A stretch of 36,678 bases of DNA from Hyphomicrobiaceae bacterium (GCA_025359185.1 JANYHF010000041.1:1-36678); one strand, 5' to 3'; shown: positions 17,053 through 25,824, counted from the first letter of the stretch. Notes: generated from the sequence alone by a model not told the origin. Program-made: numbers and translations.

Positions 17053-17894
17053 TGATCGATGCCCATATCCATCTCTGGCGGCTTGCTCGTGGCGACAATA
17101 TCGCGCTCACACCGGCCATGGCCCCGATTTACCGCGACCGCGAGCCGGCGGATTTGAAGCCGCAACTGGAAGCTGCCGGCATCGACCGGATCATCGTGGT
17201 GCAAGCCGCCGAGACGCTTGCCGAGACGTTCTTCACCATCGGCCTTGCGCGCAGGTTTTCCTGGATTGCCGGTATCGTCGCCTGGATCGATCCCGCCTCG
17301 CCCGCGATCGAGGAGGAGGTTGCCGCGCTGGCTTGGAACCCGATCGTCAAGGGCGCGCGGCCGGTGCGCGACGACAACCGCAGCATCGCCTGGATGCTCG
17401 ACCAGCGGCTGGATCGCGGCTGGCGGGCGCTCGCCGTACATGATCTCACACTGGACCTCCTGGTGCAGAACTGGCGAGAGATTCCACTGGCGGCGCAGCT
17501 TGCCCGCCAACTACCGCACATACGGATTGTCCTCGACCATTGCGGCAAGCCGGACATCGCCGGCGGCGCCTTTGCTCCGTGGGCACACCACATCGACCAG
17601 ATCGCGGCCTGTCCGCAGATCCATTGCAAGTTCTCTGGGCTGATGAATTGCGCGGCTTCTGGCGCATCGACTTCCGATATAAGACCGTATGCCAATCACG
17701 TGCTGGCCGCGTTCGGTGCCGATCGGGTGCTGTGGGCGAGCGACTGGCCGCCCCTCGATCTGGCTTCGGATTATGCAACGTGGAAGCGTATCAGTGACGA
17801 GGTTCTGTCTGCATATTCGGACGGCGACCGACAGGCCGTTCAGCACGCAACCGCCACGCGCGTCTACCGACTGACGAACCAGGGAAAAGGTTGA
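17052..17894 (+). CDS. Amidohydrolase-2 family metal-dependent hydrolase (sugar lactonase-like)
   Basis: TIM-barrel hydrolase related to L-fuconolactonase and L-rhamnonolactonase, which open sugar-acid lactones. The 280-residue chain starts DAHIHLW (3-9), giving His5 and His7. LDHCGKPD has His163, HCKFSGL starts at 191, and WASDWPPLDL contains Asp231, the catalytic position in the family. ATG 17052 overlaps the ATPase stop (TGATG); the preceding GTG at 17049 is less likely. Position between transporter genes and a dehydrogenase supports a lactonase step after oxidation of an imported sugar. Other cyclic ester substrates remain possible. Confidence 0.87.
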   Translation: MIDAHIHLWRLARGDNIALTPAMAPIYRDREPADLKPQLEAAGIDRIIVVQAAETLAETFFTIGLARRFSWIAGIVAWIDPASPAIEEEVAALAWNPIVKGARPVRDDNRSIAWMLDQRLDRGWRALAVHDLTLDLLVQNWREIPLAAQLARQLPHIRIVLDHCGKPDIAGGAFAPWAHHIDQIAACPQIHCKFSGLMNCAASGASTSDIRPYANHVLAAFGADRVLWASDWPPLDLASDYATWKRISDEVLSAYSDGDRQAVQHATATRVYRLTNQGKG

Positions 17895-17897
17895 GAC

Positions 17898-18806
17898 ATG
17901 GCAGACACGACCAGCGTGGGGTTTATCGGCGTCGGCCTGATGGGGCACGGCGCGGCCAGGAATATCCTGGAGCGGGGCGGTTTTGGGCTCACCATTCTCG
18001 GCAACCGCAATCGCGAGCCGGTGGATGATCTGGTGCGGCGCGGCGCGCGCGAGGCGCCAAACCCGGCAGACGTGGCTGCCGCCAGCGAGGTGGTAATTCT
18101 GTGCTTGCCGTCCTCGACCGAGGTCGAGGCGGTGGTCTATGGCAAGAACGGGCTCATGGCCGCCTTGCAGAAAGGATCAGTGCTGATCGATGCCACGACA
18201 GCCGATCCGGCGGTCAGCCGCAAGATTGGCGGCGAGTTGGCGACAAGAGGCATCGACATGCTCGACGCCGCCTTGGGCCGCACGCCGAAGGAGGCCGAGG
18301 TTGGCAAACTCAGCACCTATGTGGGTGGCGACGCCAAGGTCCTGGAGCGTGTGCGCCCCATCCTCGCGAGCTACGCCGACACCATCGTGCATTGCGGACC
18401 GCTCGGCGCCGGCACCACCTGCAAACTGGTCAACAACTCGATTACCATCGGCATGGCCTCGCTGTTTGCCGAAGGGTTCGTCACCGCTGCCAAAGTGGGC
18501 GCCGACCTCAACGCCCTTGCCGATGTGCTGTCGGCCGGTGGCGCAGACGGGCGCATGTGGCGCATGATGGAACCCTGGATCCGGTCTGGCGACGACAGCC
18601 ATCTGCGCGGCCCGATCCGTATTGCGGCCAAGGATATCCGCACCTACAGCCGTATGGCAGATTCTGCCGGCAGCTCCATTCCGATTTTGCAAGCGGTCAA
18701 CCAGATGCTGCGCCTCACCCTGAATCAGGGGCATGCGGATGTGTTTCTGCCGGCATTGCCGGGCGTGCTGGCCGGTCTCAACGGCGTGAAGCTCAAACCC
18801 GATTGA
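17898..18806 (+). CDS. 3-hydroxyisobutyrate dehydrogenase-family NAD(P)-dependent oxidoreductase
   Basis: Beta-hydroxyacid dehydrogenase family, 302 residues, expected to oxidise or reduce a 3-hydroxy acid such as tartronate semialdehyde or a sugar acid. The Rossmann motif GFIGVGLMGHGAA is at 8-20. The catalytic lysine is Lys176 in GAGTTCKLVNN, followed by Asn180. The usual substrate-binding signature DAPVSGG is replaced by DAALGRTPKEAEVGK (123-137), so specificity probably differs from classic members. It begins 3 bases after the amidohydrolase stop and ends the transporter operon. Its last 14 bases overlap the convergent GMC oxidoreductase gene. Confidence 0.88.
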   Translation: MADTTSVGFIGVGLMGHGAARNILERGGFGLTILGNRNREPVDDLVRRGAREAPNPADVAAASEVVILCLPSSTEVEAVVYGKNGLMAALQKGSVLIDATTADPAVSRKIGGELATRGIDMLDAALGRTPKEAEVGKLSTYVGGDAKVLERVRPILASYADTIVHCGPLGAGTTCKLVNNSITIGMASLFAEGFVTAAKVGADLNALADVLSAGGADGRMWRMMEPWIRSGDDSHLRGPIRIAAKDIRTYSRMADSAGSSIPILQAVNQMLRLTLNQGHADVFLPALPGVLAGLNGVKLKPD

Positions 18807-20301
18807 GCCGGATCGCCTCGGCCACTTTCTCGCCGATGACATAGCAGGCGAGATTCGGGTTGTGCATGATGGTATCGGGGAAGATGCTGGAATCGGCGAC
18901 CAGCAAATTGTCTATGCCGTGCACGTGAAATTGCGGATCAACGACGCTGGTCGTCGGATCGGAGCCCATACGGCACGAACTGCTCTGGTGATGGGCTGAC
19001 ACCACATTGGCCAGCAGATGCGCGCGAAACTCGCTGTCCGATGTCAGCAGTCGCGCATTGTGGCGCGCAAATGGCGCGGTCGCCAGCAGCGCCTTGATCC
19101 CCTCGAAGGCGTCGGCGAAATGCGCAACATCAACATCGCTGGCGAGATAGTCGTGATCGATGACTGGCGCCAGGCGCGGATCGGTGCCGGCGATCTCAAC
19201 CGATCCTGACGACTGCTGGCGGGCGAGGAAGGTGAACATCCCGCTGAGCCCTTCCTCTTCGTCGGCTGGAAACGAATGGGTGTGCCACCAGGGCTCGGCT
19301 CCGTTCCTGGCCGCTCCGCGCCATATCACCGGGAACAGTCGTCCGGTCATTTGCGAGATACTCTCAGCACGGAAGAAAAAGGCGCAACCTGGATGATCAG
19401 TCAGCCCCCGGCCGCTGGGAAGGTCGGCAATTACTCTGATGCCGTGGCGCTTCAGCAGAGCCGCCGGCCCGATGCCCGACCGTTGCAGGATGGCGGGTGA
19501 ATTGTAGACGCCTGCCGCCACGATAATTCGATCGGCGCTTGCCGTTTCGGCACCCCGCGCGCCGAGCCAATGCAGCGCCGTCGCCCTGCCGCCAGTCACC
19601 TCGATGCGGTCCACCAGGCATCCGCCACGAATCGCGAGGTTCTTGCGAGGGCGTGCGGCCCTCAGATAGGTGTTGAGCGTACCCTGCTTAACCTCCTTGT
19701 AGCGATTGTGCGGGAGCGGACCGAACACCCCGGCATCGGCGCCAGCTGCGTTGAGATCGGGTGCGTGCGCAACGCCCATGGCCGCACAAGCCTCGGCAAA
19801 CACGCGATTGACCTTAGCCCAGCCCGCTTCGGGGTAACGCTGGATCACGATCGGACCATCGGCGCCGTGGTGCGGCTCACGGCCGAAATCGCGGTCGGTT
19901 TCGATGCGCTTGAACAGCGGCAACAGGCCGGACCAGTCCCAGCCCAGGCAGCCGAGGCTGGCCCAGCGGTCCATGTCGAAACATGCCGGACGCGCCGCGA
20001 TGGTTGAGTTGACCATCGAGGTGCCGCCGATAAAGCGGGCGCGTGGCAACCGGATTGCCCGCCCGCCGCGGCGGCCGGCACGGTCGAGATCCTTGAACCC
20101 CCAATCGAATTCCGGCACACCCGAAACGCGCCAAGTGTGCTCACTGCTGACGGCAAACAGAGGGAGCCATTCGGCCTCGAGGGGGAAATCGGGCCCGGCA
20201 TCAAGCAGCAGCACGCTCCTGTCCGCATCCTCCGACAGGCGGGCTGCCGCAACGCCCCCGCTTGAGCCCGCACCAATCACGATGGTATCGAAGTGCTGCA
20301 T
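18793..20301 (-). CDS. GMC-family FAD-dependent oxidoreductase (choline dehydrogenase-like)
   Basis: Flavoprotein that oxidises an alcohol, typically a sugar or polyol hydroxyl, passing electrons to quinone or O2. From ATG 20301 it has 502 residues, slightly under the usual 530-560. The FAD-binding GAGSSGG is at 10-16, LLLDAG at 31-36, and FIGGTSMVN near 92 is the first GMC signature. The catalytic His-Asn pair fits SAHHQSSSCRMG near 440 and IMHNPNLACY near 483. In-frame ATGs further upstream are possible, but no ribosome site favours any of them. It is divergent from a YtfQ-like importer and overlaps the convergent dehydrogenase by 14 bases. No signal peptide is seen, so a cytoplasmic location is likely. 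Confidence 0.88.
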   Translation of the reverse strand: MQHFDTIVIGAGSSGGVAAARLSEDADRSVLLLDAGPDFPLEAEWLPLFAVSSEHTWRVSGVPEFDWGFKDLDRAGRRGGRAIRLPRARFIGGTSMVNSTIAARPACFDMDRWASLGCLGWDWSGLLPLFKRIETDRDFGREPHHGADGPIVIQRYPEAGWAKVNRVFAEACAAMGVAHAPDLNAAGADAGVFGPLPHNRYKEVKQGTLNTYLRAARPRKNLAIRGGCLVDRIEVTGGRATALHWLGARGAETASADRIIVAAGVYNSPAILQRSGIGPAALLKRHGIRVIADLPSGRGLTDHPGCAFFFRAESISQMTGRLFPVIWRGAARNGAEPWWHTHSFPADEEEGLSGMFTFLARQQSSGSVEIAGTDPRLAPVIDHDYLASDVDVAHFADAFEGIKALLATAPFARHNARLLTSDSEFRAHLLANVVSAHHQSSSCRMGSDPTTSVVDPQFHVHGIDNLLVADSSIFPDTIMHNPNLACYVIGEKVAEAIRLNRV

Positions 20302-20475
20302 GGTGAGGCCCACGATTGCCAACGTTTGGCCAATGGCGACGACTTTGTGCATCGACCCCATTTGTGTACGTTCAATATCTATCAATTTCTAACAAAATTT
20401 ATTGACGACAGCTGCTTAGTGTTCCACATTTTGGCAGCGCCCCTCCGGGCCGCACACAAGAACATGGAGGAAACT

Positions 20476-21459
20476 GTGGTCATAACGGTATCCCGACGCG
20501 CATTCCTTGCAGTGTCAGCCGGACTGGTCGTGGCAACTGCTGCCAGGCCAACTTGGGCGGCGTTGCCGCCCCTGAAGAAGAAGGATGTCTATAAGGTGGG
20601 CTTCGCCCAGACCGAGAGCAACAACCCCTGGCGCCTGGCGCAAACCGCCAGCATGCAGGACGAAGCCAAGAAGCTCGGCCACCAGCTGGTCTATACCGAT
20701 GCCGCCGGCTCGGCCGCCAAGCAGGTCGCTGACGTCAACAGTATGGTCGCCCAGGGCGTCGACGTCATCTTCCTGCCGCCGCGCGAGGAAAAGCCGCTCA
20801 TCCCGGCGATCATGAACGCCAAGAAAGCCGGCATCCCAGTCATTCTAGTGGATCGCGATGTCGATCATTCGCTGGCCAAGCCCGGCGAGGACTATGTCAC
20901 CTTCACCGGCTCGGACTTCGTTGATGAAGGCAAGCGGGTTGCCGAATGGCTGATCAAGGCGGTCGGCGGCAAGGCCAAGATCATCGAGATCGAGGGCACG
21001 GTCGGCTCGTCGCCCGCCAACGATCGCAAGAAGGGCTTCGATACCGCGCTCAAGGGCAGCCCCGACATGGTCATCCTGGCCAGCCAATCAGGCGATTTCG
21101 CCCGCGACAAGGGCCGCCAGGTGATGGAGACGCTGCTGCAGGCCCATCCAGATGCGACGGCCGTCTATGCCCACAGCGACGAGATGGCGCTCGGCGCCAT
21201 TGCCGCCATTGAGGCGGCGGGCAAGGTCCCCGGCAAAGATATCATGGTGGTCGGCGTCGATGGCGAGAAGGCTGCGCTCGAAGCCATCATCGCTGGCAAG
21301 ATGGGCGCCACATGCGAGTGCAATCCGCGCTTTGGGCCAGGCGCCTTCGCCATTATGAAGCGCTATGCTGACGGCGAGACACTGCCAACGTTCATCAAGA
21401 ACGAGGACCGCTTCTTCGACGCCTCGAACGCCAAAGACATGGTCGCCACCGCATTCTGA
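20476..21459 (+). CDS. Sugar ABC transporter substrate-binding protein (YtfQ-like)
   Basis: Periplasmic binding protein for a CUT2 importer resembling E. coli YtfQ (galactofuranose). A twin-arginine-like leader, SRRAFLAVSAG, precedes a cleavage region near TWA-A. Family features are KVGFAQTESNNPWR, FLPPREEKPLIPA, AGIPVILVDRDVD, IEIEGTVGSSPANDRKKGF, YAHSDEMALGA and VVGVDGEKAALEAI. All agree with YtfQ-type proteins. I chose GTG 20476 because GGAGGA lies just ahead of it; ATG 20464 would place that site inside the gene. The gene is followed by a hairpin with T-run and then by the ATPase and two permeases, the ytfQRT-yjfF order. The ligand might be a furanose sugar, by analogy only. Confidence 0.92.
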   Translation: MVITVSRRAFLAVSAGLVVATAARPTWAALPPLKKKDVYKVGFAQTESNNPWRLAQTASMQDEAKKLGHQLVYTDAAGSAAKQVADVNSMVAQGVDVIFLPPREEKPLIPAIMNAKKAGIPVILVDRDVDHSLAKPGEDYVTFTGSDFVDEGKRVAEWLIKAVGGKAKIIEIEGTVGSSPANDRKKGFDTALKGSPDMVILASQSGDFARDKGRQVMETLLQAHPDATAVYAHSDEMALGAIAAIEAAGKVPGKDIMVVGVDGEKAALEAIIAGKMGATCECNPRFGPGAFAIMKRYADGETLPTFIKNEDRFFDASNAKDMVATAF

Positions 21460-21477
21460 GCGATTGCCAACTGGCTC

Positions 21478-21508
21478 GCGGCCGATCCATCATCGGTCGC
21501 GGCTTTTT
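21478..21508 (+). terminator. Intrinsic terminator/attenuator between binding protein and ATPase genes
   Basis: GCGGCCGAT (21478-21486) and ATCGGTCGC (21492-21500) form a 9-bp stem with one G-U pair around a 5-base loop, followed by GGC and five T. It lies 19 bases after the binding-protein stop. Partial termination here would give more binding protein than membrane components, a common arrangement for ABC importers. Confidence 0.6.
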
Positions 21509-21528
21509 CGTGCGCTGAGGGGCAATCG

Positions 21529-23067
21529 ATGATCGAGCATGTACCGTTGCTGGCAATGGAGGGGATCGACAAGCAGTTCTCCGGCGTGCCGGCCCTGGTC
21601 GGCGCCTCACTCAGCATCGATCCTGGCGAGGTACATGCCCTGGTCGGCCAGAATGGCGCGGGCAAATCGACCCTGATCAAGATCCTGACCGGAGCCTACC
21701 GCAAGGACGCCGGGATGATTTCCTTTACCGGCAAAAGCGTCGAGTTCACCTCGCCTGAGGCCGCACAGCGCGGCGGCATCTCGACCATCTACCAGGAAAT
21801 CAACCTGATCCCCTTCCGGTCGGTGACAGAGAACATCTTTCTCGGCCGGGCACTGAAGCGTTATGGCCTGTTGAACTGGTCGAAAATGAACGAGGAGGCG
21901 GAGGCCCTGTTGCGCCGCTTCGATGTCAAGATCGATGTTCGCCAGCCGCTTTTCGCCTACAACACCGCGATCCAGCAGATGGTCTCGATCGCGCGCGCGG
22001 TATCGTTCCAGGCCAAGCTGGTGATCATGGACGAGCCGACCTCCTCGCTCGCCGACCACGAGGTCGAGGTTCTCAACGGTGTGATCCGCCAGTTGCGCGG
22101 CGACGGCTTCTCTGTCGTCTTCGTAAGTCATAAGCTCGATGAGCTTTACGCGGTTTGCGACCGCGTCACCGTGATGCGCGACGGCCGCAGCGTCGCCACG
22201 GCCAGGATGGCCGACATCAGCAAGCTCGAACTGGTCGCCACTATGCTCGGACGTGACCTGCAGACGGTCAAGCGCGAGGGCCAGACGGCTTTTCATGGTG
22301 CGGGACACGCCTCCGACCGCACGCTGATCGTAGCTGAAGGGTTGCGGGTCGGCACAAGGGTGAAGGACGCGAGCCTTTCTGTGCGCGCTGGCGAGATCGC
22401 AGGGCTGGCCGGCCTGCTCGGCTCCGGGCGAACCGAAGTGGCGCGGCTGATCTTCGGCGCCGACCAGCCTGACGCCGGAACCATCACCTTCGATGGCAAG
22501 CCCGTCGCGTTTCGCCAGCCAATCGACGCCATTGCGATGGGTGTCGGCTTCTGCTCGGAGGATCGCAAGGTCGAGGGCATCGTGCCGGACATGTCGGTGC
22601 GCGAGAACCTCACCCTTGCCATCCTGCCACGCCTGGCGCGGTCGGGCATCATCGACGAAGCCAGGCAAAGCGAGATCGTGGACGATTTCGTCGCCAAGCT
22701 CGGCATCAAGACGACCGGACCAGAGCAGAAGATCCGCGAGCTGTCCGGCGGCAACCAGCAAAAGGTGCTGCTGGCGCGCTGGCTATGCATGAACCCCAAG
22801 CTGCTCATTCTTGATGAGCCGACTCGCGGCATTGATGTCGGCGGCAAGGCCGACATCCAGGCCTTGATCCGTGCCCTGGCGGATTCGGGGCTTGGCGTGC
22901 TGATGATCTCTTCGGAGCTGGAAGAGGTGATCGAAGGCAGCGACCGTGTATTTGTGCTGCGCGACGGCCGAACAGTGGCCGAGCTGCCACGCAGCGCCGT
23001 CAGCGAATTGGCGGTGATGACCGCGATGGCTCAGGGGGAGGCGACGGCGGATGGCCGTGTCGGATAG
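21529..23067 (+). CDS. Sugar ABC transporter ATP-binding protein, two domains (YtfR/RbsA-like)
   Basis: ATPase of the second CUT2 importer, 512 residues. Domain 1 has Walker A GQNGAGKST near 41-49, Q-loop YQE near 90, a degenerate signature ending QQMVSIARA near 150, and Walker B IMDEPTSSL near 168. Domain 2 has the degenerate Walker A region GLLGSGRTEV, as usual for this family, an intact LSGGNQQKV and ILDEPTRGIDVG. TGAGGGG lies about 7 bases before the ATG. The stop overlaps the first permease gene by 17 bases. Everything expected for an active CUT2 ATPase is present. Confidence 0.93.
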   Translation: MIEHVPLLAMEGIDKQFSGVPALVGASLSIDPGEVHALVGQNGAGKSTLIKILTGAYRKDAGMISFTGKSVEFTSPEAAQRGGISTIYQEINLIPFRSVTENIFLGRALKRYGLLNWSKMNEEAEALLRRFDVKIDVRQPLFAYNTAIQQMVSIARAVSFQAKLVIMDEPTSSLADHEVEVLNGVIRQLRGDGFSVVFVSHKLDELYAVCDRVTVMRDGRSVATARMADISKLELVATMLGRDLQTVKREGQTAFHGAGHASDRTLIVAEGLRVGTRVKDASLSVRAGEIAGLAGLLGSGRTEVARLIFGADQPDAGTITFDGKPVAFRQPIDAIAMGVGFCSEDRKVEGIVPDMSVRENLTLAILPRLARSGIIDEARQSEIVDDFVAKLGIKTTGPEQKIRELSGGNQQKVLLARWLCMNPKLLILDEPTRGIDVGGKADIQALIRALADSGLGVLMISSELEEVIEGSDRVFVLRDGRTVAELPRSAVSELAVMTAMAQGEATADGRVG

Positions 23068-24052
23068 ACCAACAGCCGGCGCCGTGCCGGCGATTGCGAC
23101 AGAGTTGGGGCCGTGGCTCAGCCGCTACGGCACGCTGGCGGCGCTGGCGCTGCTGATCCTGTTCAATCTCGCCGTCACGCGCAATTTCGCCACCTGGCAG
23201 ACCCTCAACATCAACCTCACCCAGGTCGCTACCATCGTCATCGTGGCTGTGGGCATGACGCTTGTCATTGCGTCCGGTGGCATCGATCTTTCTGTCGGAT
23301 CGCTGATGGCCATTGCGGCTGCACTTGCCCCGCTTATCTTCCTTAACCGCATCGTTACGTTCCCGAGCCTCTATCTCGGTGTTGCAATCGCCTTCGTTGT
23401 GCCGGTGTTGCTGGCGGGGCTGTTCGGGCTGTTCAACGGCTGGCTGATCACGCGCTATCGGGTGCAGCCGATCGTCGGCACGCTGATCCTGTTCATTGCC
23501 GGACGCGGCATCGCGCAGTCCTTCACCGATTCCAACCAGGTCATCTTCAGCACGCCGGAATTCCAGTTCATCGGTCTCGGTCGCTTCTTCGGCATTCCCG
23601 TCCAGGTCATTATCATGGTGGTGATCGTGGTGCTGGCGGCCTGGGTGCTCAGACGCACGGTGTTCGGCAAACAGATCCTGGCCATAGGTGGCAACGAGGC
23701 GGCGGCTCGCCTCTCGGGCGTGCGTGTCGATCGCATCAAACAACTAGTCTACGCAATCAGCGGCTTGTGCTCGGGGATCGCGGGGCTGATCGTGATCGCG
23801 CGCAATTCGGCGGCCGACTCCAATCTCGTCGGCCTCGGCGTCGAACTCGATGCCATCGCTGCTGTCGCGGTCGGCGGTACGCTGTTGACCGGCGGGCGGG
23901 CCAGCGTATTCGCCACACTGATTGGTGCGCTGATCATCCAACTGGTCCGCTTCACGCTGCTGGCCAATGGCGTGCCGGACGCCGCCGCCCTGGTCGTCAA
24001 GGCTGGATTGATCATACTGGCGGTGTGGCTGCAACGGCGGGTGGCGACATGA
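23051..24052 (+). CDS. Sugar ABC transporter permease (YtfT-like)
   Basis: Inner-membrane subunit, 333 residues with about nine hydrophobic segments. SGGIDLSVGS near 75 is the CUT2 permease motif. TRYRVQPIVGTLILFIAGRGIAQ-type sequence follows near 134, then the ATPase-contact loop around FGKQILAIGGNEAAARLSGV near 207 and VGGTLLTGGRAS near 275. It overlaps the ATPase end by 17 bases and its stop overlaps the next permease as ATGA, so the four transport genes are co-translated. As in ytfT-yjfF, two different permeases probably form the channel. Confidence 0.92.
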   Translation: MAVSDRPTAGAVPAIATELGPWLSRYGTLAALALLILFNLAVTRNFATWQTLNINLTQVATIVIVAVGMTLVIASGGIDLSVGSLMAIAAALAPLIFLNRIVTFPSLYLGVAIAFVVPVLLAGLFGLFNGWLITRYRVQPIVGTLILFIAGRGIAQSFTDSNQVIFSTPEFQFIGLGRFFGIPVQVIIMVVIVVLAAWVLRRTVFGKQILAIGGNEAAARLSGVRVDRIKQLVYAISGLCSGIAGLIVIARNSAADSNLVGLGVELDAIAAVAVGGTLLTGGRASVFATLIGALIIQLVRFTLLANGVPDAAALVVKAGLIILAVWLQRRVAT

Positions 24053-25011
24053 ATTTTGCGATGCAACTCCTGCGCTCCCAGGGCGTGCTGGTCGTGTTGC
24101 TGCTGCTGATCCTGTTCGGCGCTTTGCGCTATGATCACTTCCTTGGCCAGTTCAACATCCTGAGCTTCTTGCGCTACAACGCCATGTTCGCGCTGATCGC
24201 GCTCGGCATGTGCTTTGTCATCATGACCGGTGGCATCGACCTGTCTGTGGGCTCGACGGCGGCAATGTCGAGTGTCATAGCGGCCTATGTCAGCCCTTAC
24301 GGCCTGTTGCCGGGACTGGTTGCCGGTGCCGCGGCTGGCCTTGCCGTCGGCGTCCTCAATGCTATCCTCATTACACGCCTCAACATTCTGCCGTTCATCG
24401 CCACGCTTGCCGGCATGCTGGCTGCCAGTGGCACAGGACTGCTGCTGGCCCACAACGAGTCTATCGGGGTGTCCTACGACAGCGGCTTTACCGATATCGG
24501 CCAAGGCGATGTCCTCGGTTTCCCGATTCCTGCTTGGCTGGCTATCCTGGCTTACCTGCTCGGCTCGCTCGCCCTCAACTATCTGCCGTTTGGCAGAAAT
24601 GTACTTGCGGTAGGAGGCGGCGAGGACGCCGCGCGCCTCATGGGCCTGCCGGTCGATCGCGTCAAGTTCACCGTCTATGCCCTGAGCGGACTGATGGCAG
24701 GCCTCGCCGGCGTGCAGCTGGCGGCCCAGTTCGGCGCCGGCCAACCCACCGAGGGTGTCGGCTGGGAGCTGTTTTCAATCGCCTCGGTGGTGGTTGGCGG
24801 CACGCTGCTTACGGGGGGCGTTGGCTCGGTCGGGGCGACGCTTTCGGGCGTGTTGCTGCTCGGCCTGGTCTTCAACATCCTCAATTTCGAGAACGGAATG
24901 GGGTTGGTTTCACTGCGGGCACATTGGCAATCGATCCTGCGCGGGGCCTTCCTGCTGATCGTGGTGATCATCCAGAGCCGGCTTGCGCTCAGGGTACGCC
25001 GCAATGCCTGA
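24049..25011 (+). CDS. Sugar ABC transporter permease (YjfF-like)
   Basis: Second permease of the YtfQRT-YjfF-like importer, 320 residues from ATG 24049. TGGIDLSVGS lies near 60, followed by ILITRLNILPFIATLAGM near 106, FGRNVLAVGGGEDAARLMGL near 182 and VVGGTLLTGGVGSVGA near 247. The start overlaps the preceding stop by four bases. A longer frame beginning at 23767 runs through the previous gene and was rejected. The gene ends 58 bases before the SIS-domain protein. Confidence 0.92.
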   Translation: MNFAMQLLRSQGVLVVLLLLILFGALRYDHFLGQFNILSFLRYNAMFALIALGMCFVIMTGGIDLSVGSTAAMSSVIAAYVSPYGLLPGLVAGAAAGLAVGVLNAILITRLNILPFIATLAGMLAASGTGLLLAHNESIGVSYDSGFTDIGQGDVLGFPIPAWLAILAYLLGSLALNYLPFGRNVLAVGGGEDAARLMGLPVDRVKFTVYALSGLMAGLAGVQLAAQFGAGQPTEGVGWELFSIASVVVGGTLLTGGVGSVGATLSGVLLLGLVFNILNFENGMGLVSLRAHWQSILRGAFLLIVVIIQSRLALRVRRNA

Positions 25012-25069
25012 TGTCGCGGTCGAAGGTGTCGGCAACCCCGTCCAAAAACCAGAGCAACAGGAGTACAAG

Positions 25070-25633
25070 ATGTCCAGATCGATTTCAGAGCTTGGCCGTG
25101 CCGCCATCGCCGACCTCGGCGTGGTATTCGCCAAGCTGCCCGACACGGCCGCCGATGCCTTGATCGAGGCCATCGTATCATCCAAGCGCATCTGCCTTTA
25201 TGGCGCCGGCCGCGAGGGGCTGGCGCTGCGCGGTTTTGCCATGCGCCTGTTCCATATGGGGCGCGACGCGCATGTGGTCGCCGACATGACCACCCCGCCG
25301 GTCGGGCCCGGCGACCTCCTGATCGTCACGGCCGGTCAAGGCTGGCTGCCGACCGCCGAGACATTCATGGCCATCGCCAAGTCGGCCGGCGCCCGCACCG
25401 CCATCATTACGGCCCAGCCAACCGGCCGCGCCGCCAAGCAGGCCGATGTCTGCACGGTCATTCCCGCCCAGACCATGGCGAATGACCAAAGTGCCGCCGT
25501 CTCGGTGCTGCCGATGGGCTCGCTGTTCGAGATCGCCGAAGCGATCTTCTTCGAACTTGTCATCCTGAAACTTCGCGACCGCGTCGGCGAAACGGCCGAG
25601 ACCATGCGCGCCCGGCACACCAATCTGGAATGA
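25070..25633 (+). CDS. SIS-domain protein, 6-phospho-3-hexuloisomerase-like
   Basis: Phosphosugar isomerase or binding protein of 187 residues, the size of HxlB. The SIS signature is LYGAGREGLALRGFAMRLFHMG (from residue 43); PPVGPGDLLIVTAGQG and later AKSAGARTAIIT also fit. AGGAG lies 6 bases before ATG 25070; an in-frame ATG at 25004 overlapping the permease stop is an alternative that adds 22 residues of poor composition. It ends the YtfQ-like operon. No hexulose-6-phosphate synthase partner (HxlA) is present, so a ribulose monophosphate pathway is unlikely. It more probably isomerises a phosphorylated form of the imported sugar. Confidence 0.87.
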   Translation: MSRSISELGRAAIADLGVVFAKLPDTAADALIEAIVSSKRICLYGAGREGLALRGFAMRLFHMGRDAHVVADMTTPPVGPGDLLIVTAGQGWLPTAETFMAIAKSAGARTAIITAQPTGRAAKQADVCTVIPAQTMANDQSAAVSVLPMGSLFEIAEAIFFELVILKLRDRVGETAETMRARHTNLE

Positions 25634-25824
25634 CCCTGAGTTGAGTTTCCGGGCTCAGCCAGGCAGCGCCGAACCGATTAGGGCCTGTCGTCAGTTGAAC
25701 TGAGTCCGTTGCGCCACATTGCCTGCAAATTCGCGTTTGGCGAAAGGTCGTGTCGTCGGTTTTCCGATTCCCAAATCAATGTTTCTCTGACTCATGACAT
25801 GTCGGGCAACTGGAGACCGACACA

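Noticed and set aside
20402-20430. Promoter for the YtfQ-like operon: TTGACG plus CACATT at 17-base spacing
   Set aside because: The -10 match is only three of six, so it is too weak to list as a feature.
21607-22761. 384-codon minus-strand open frame
   Set aside because: It is antisense to the two-domain ATPase with intact Walker motifs.
23749-24744. 331-codon minus-strand open frame
   Set aside because: It is antisense to two permease genes and lacks membrane segments or motifs.
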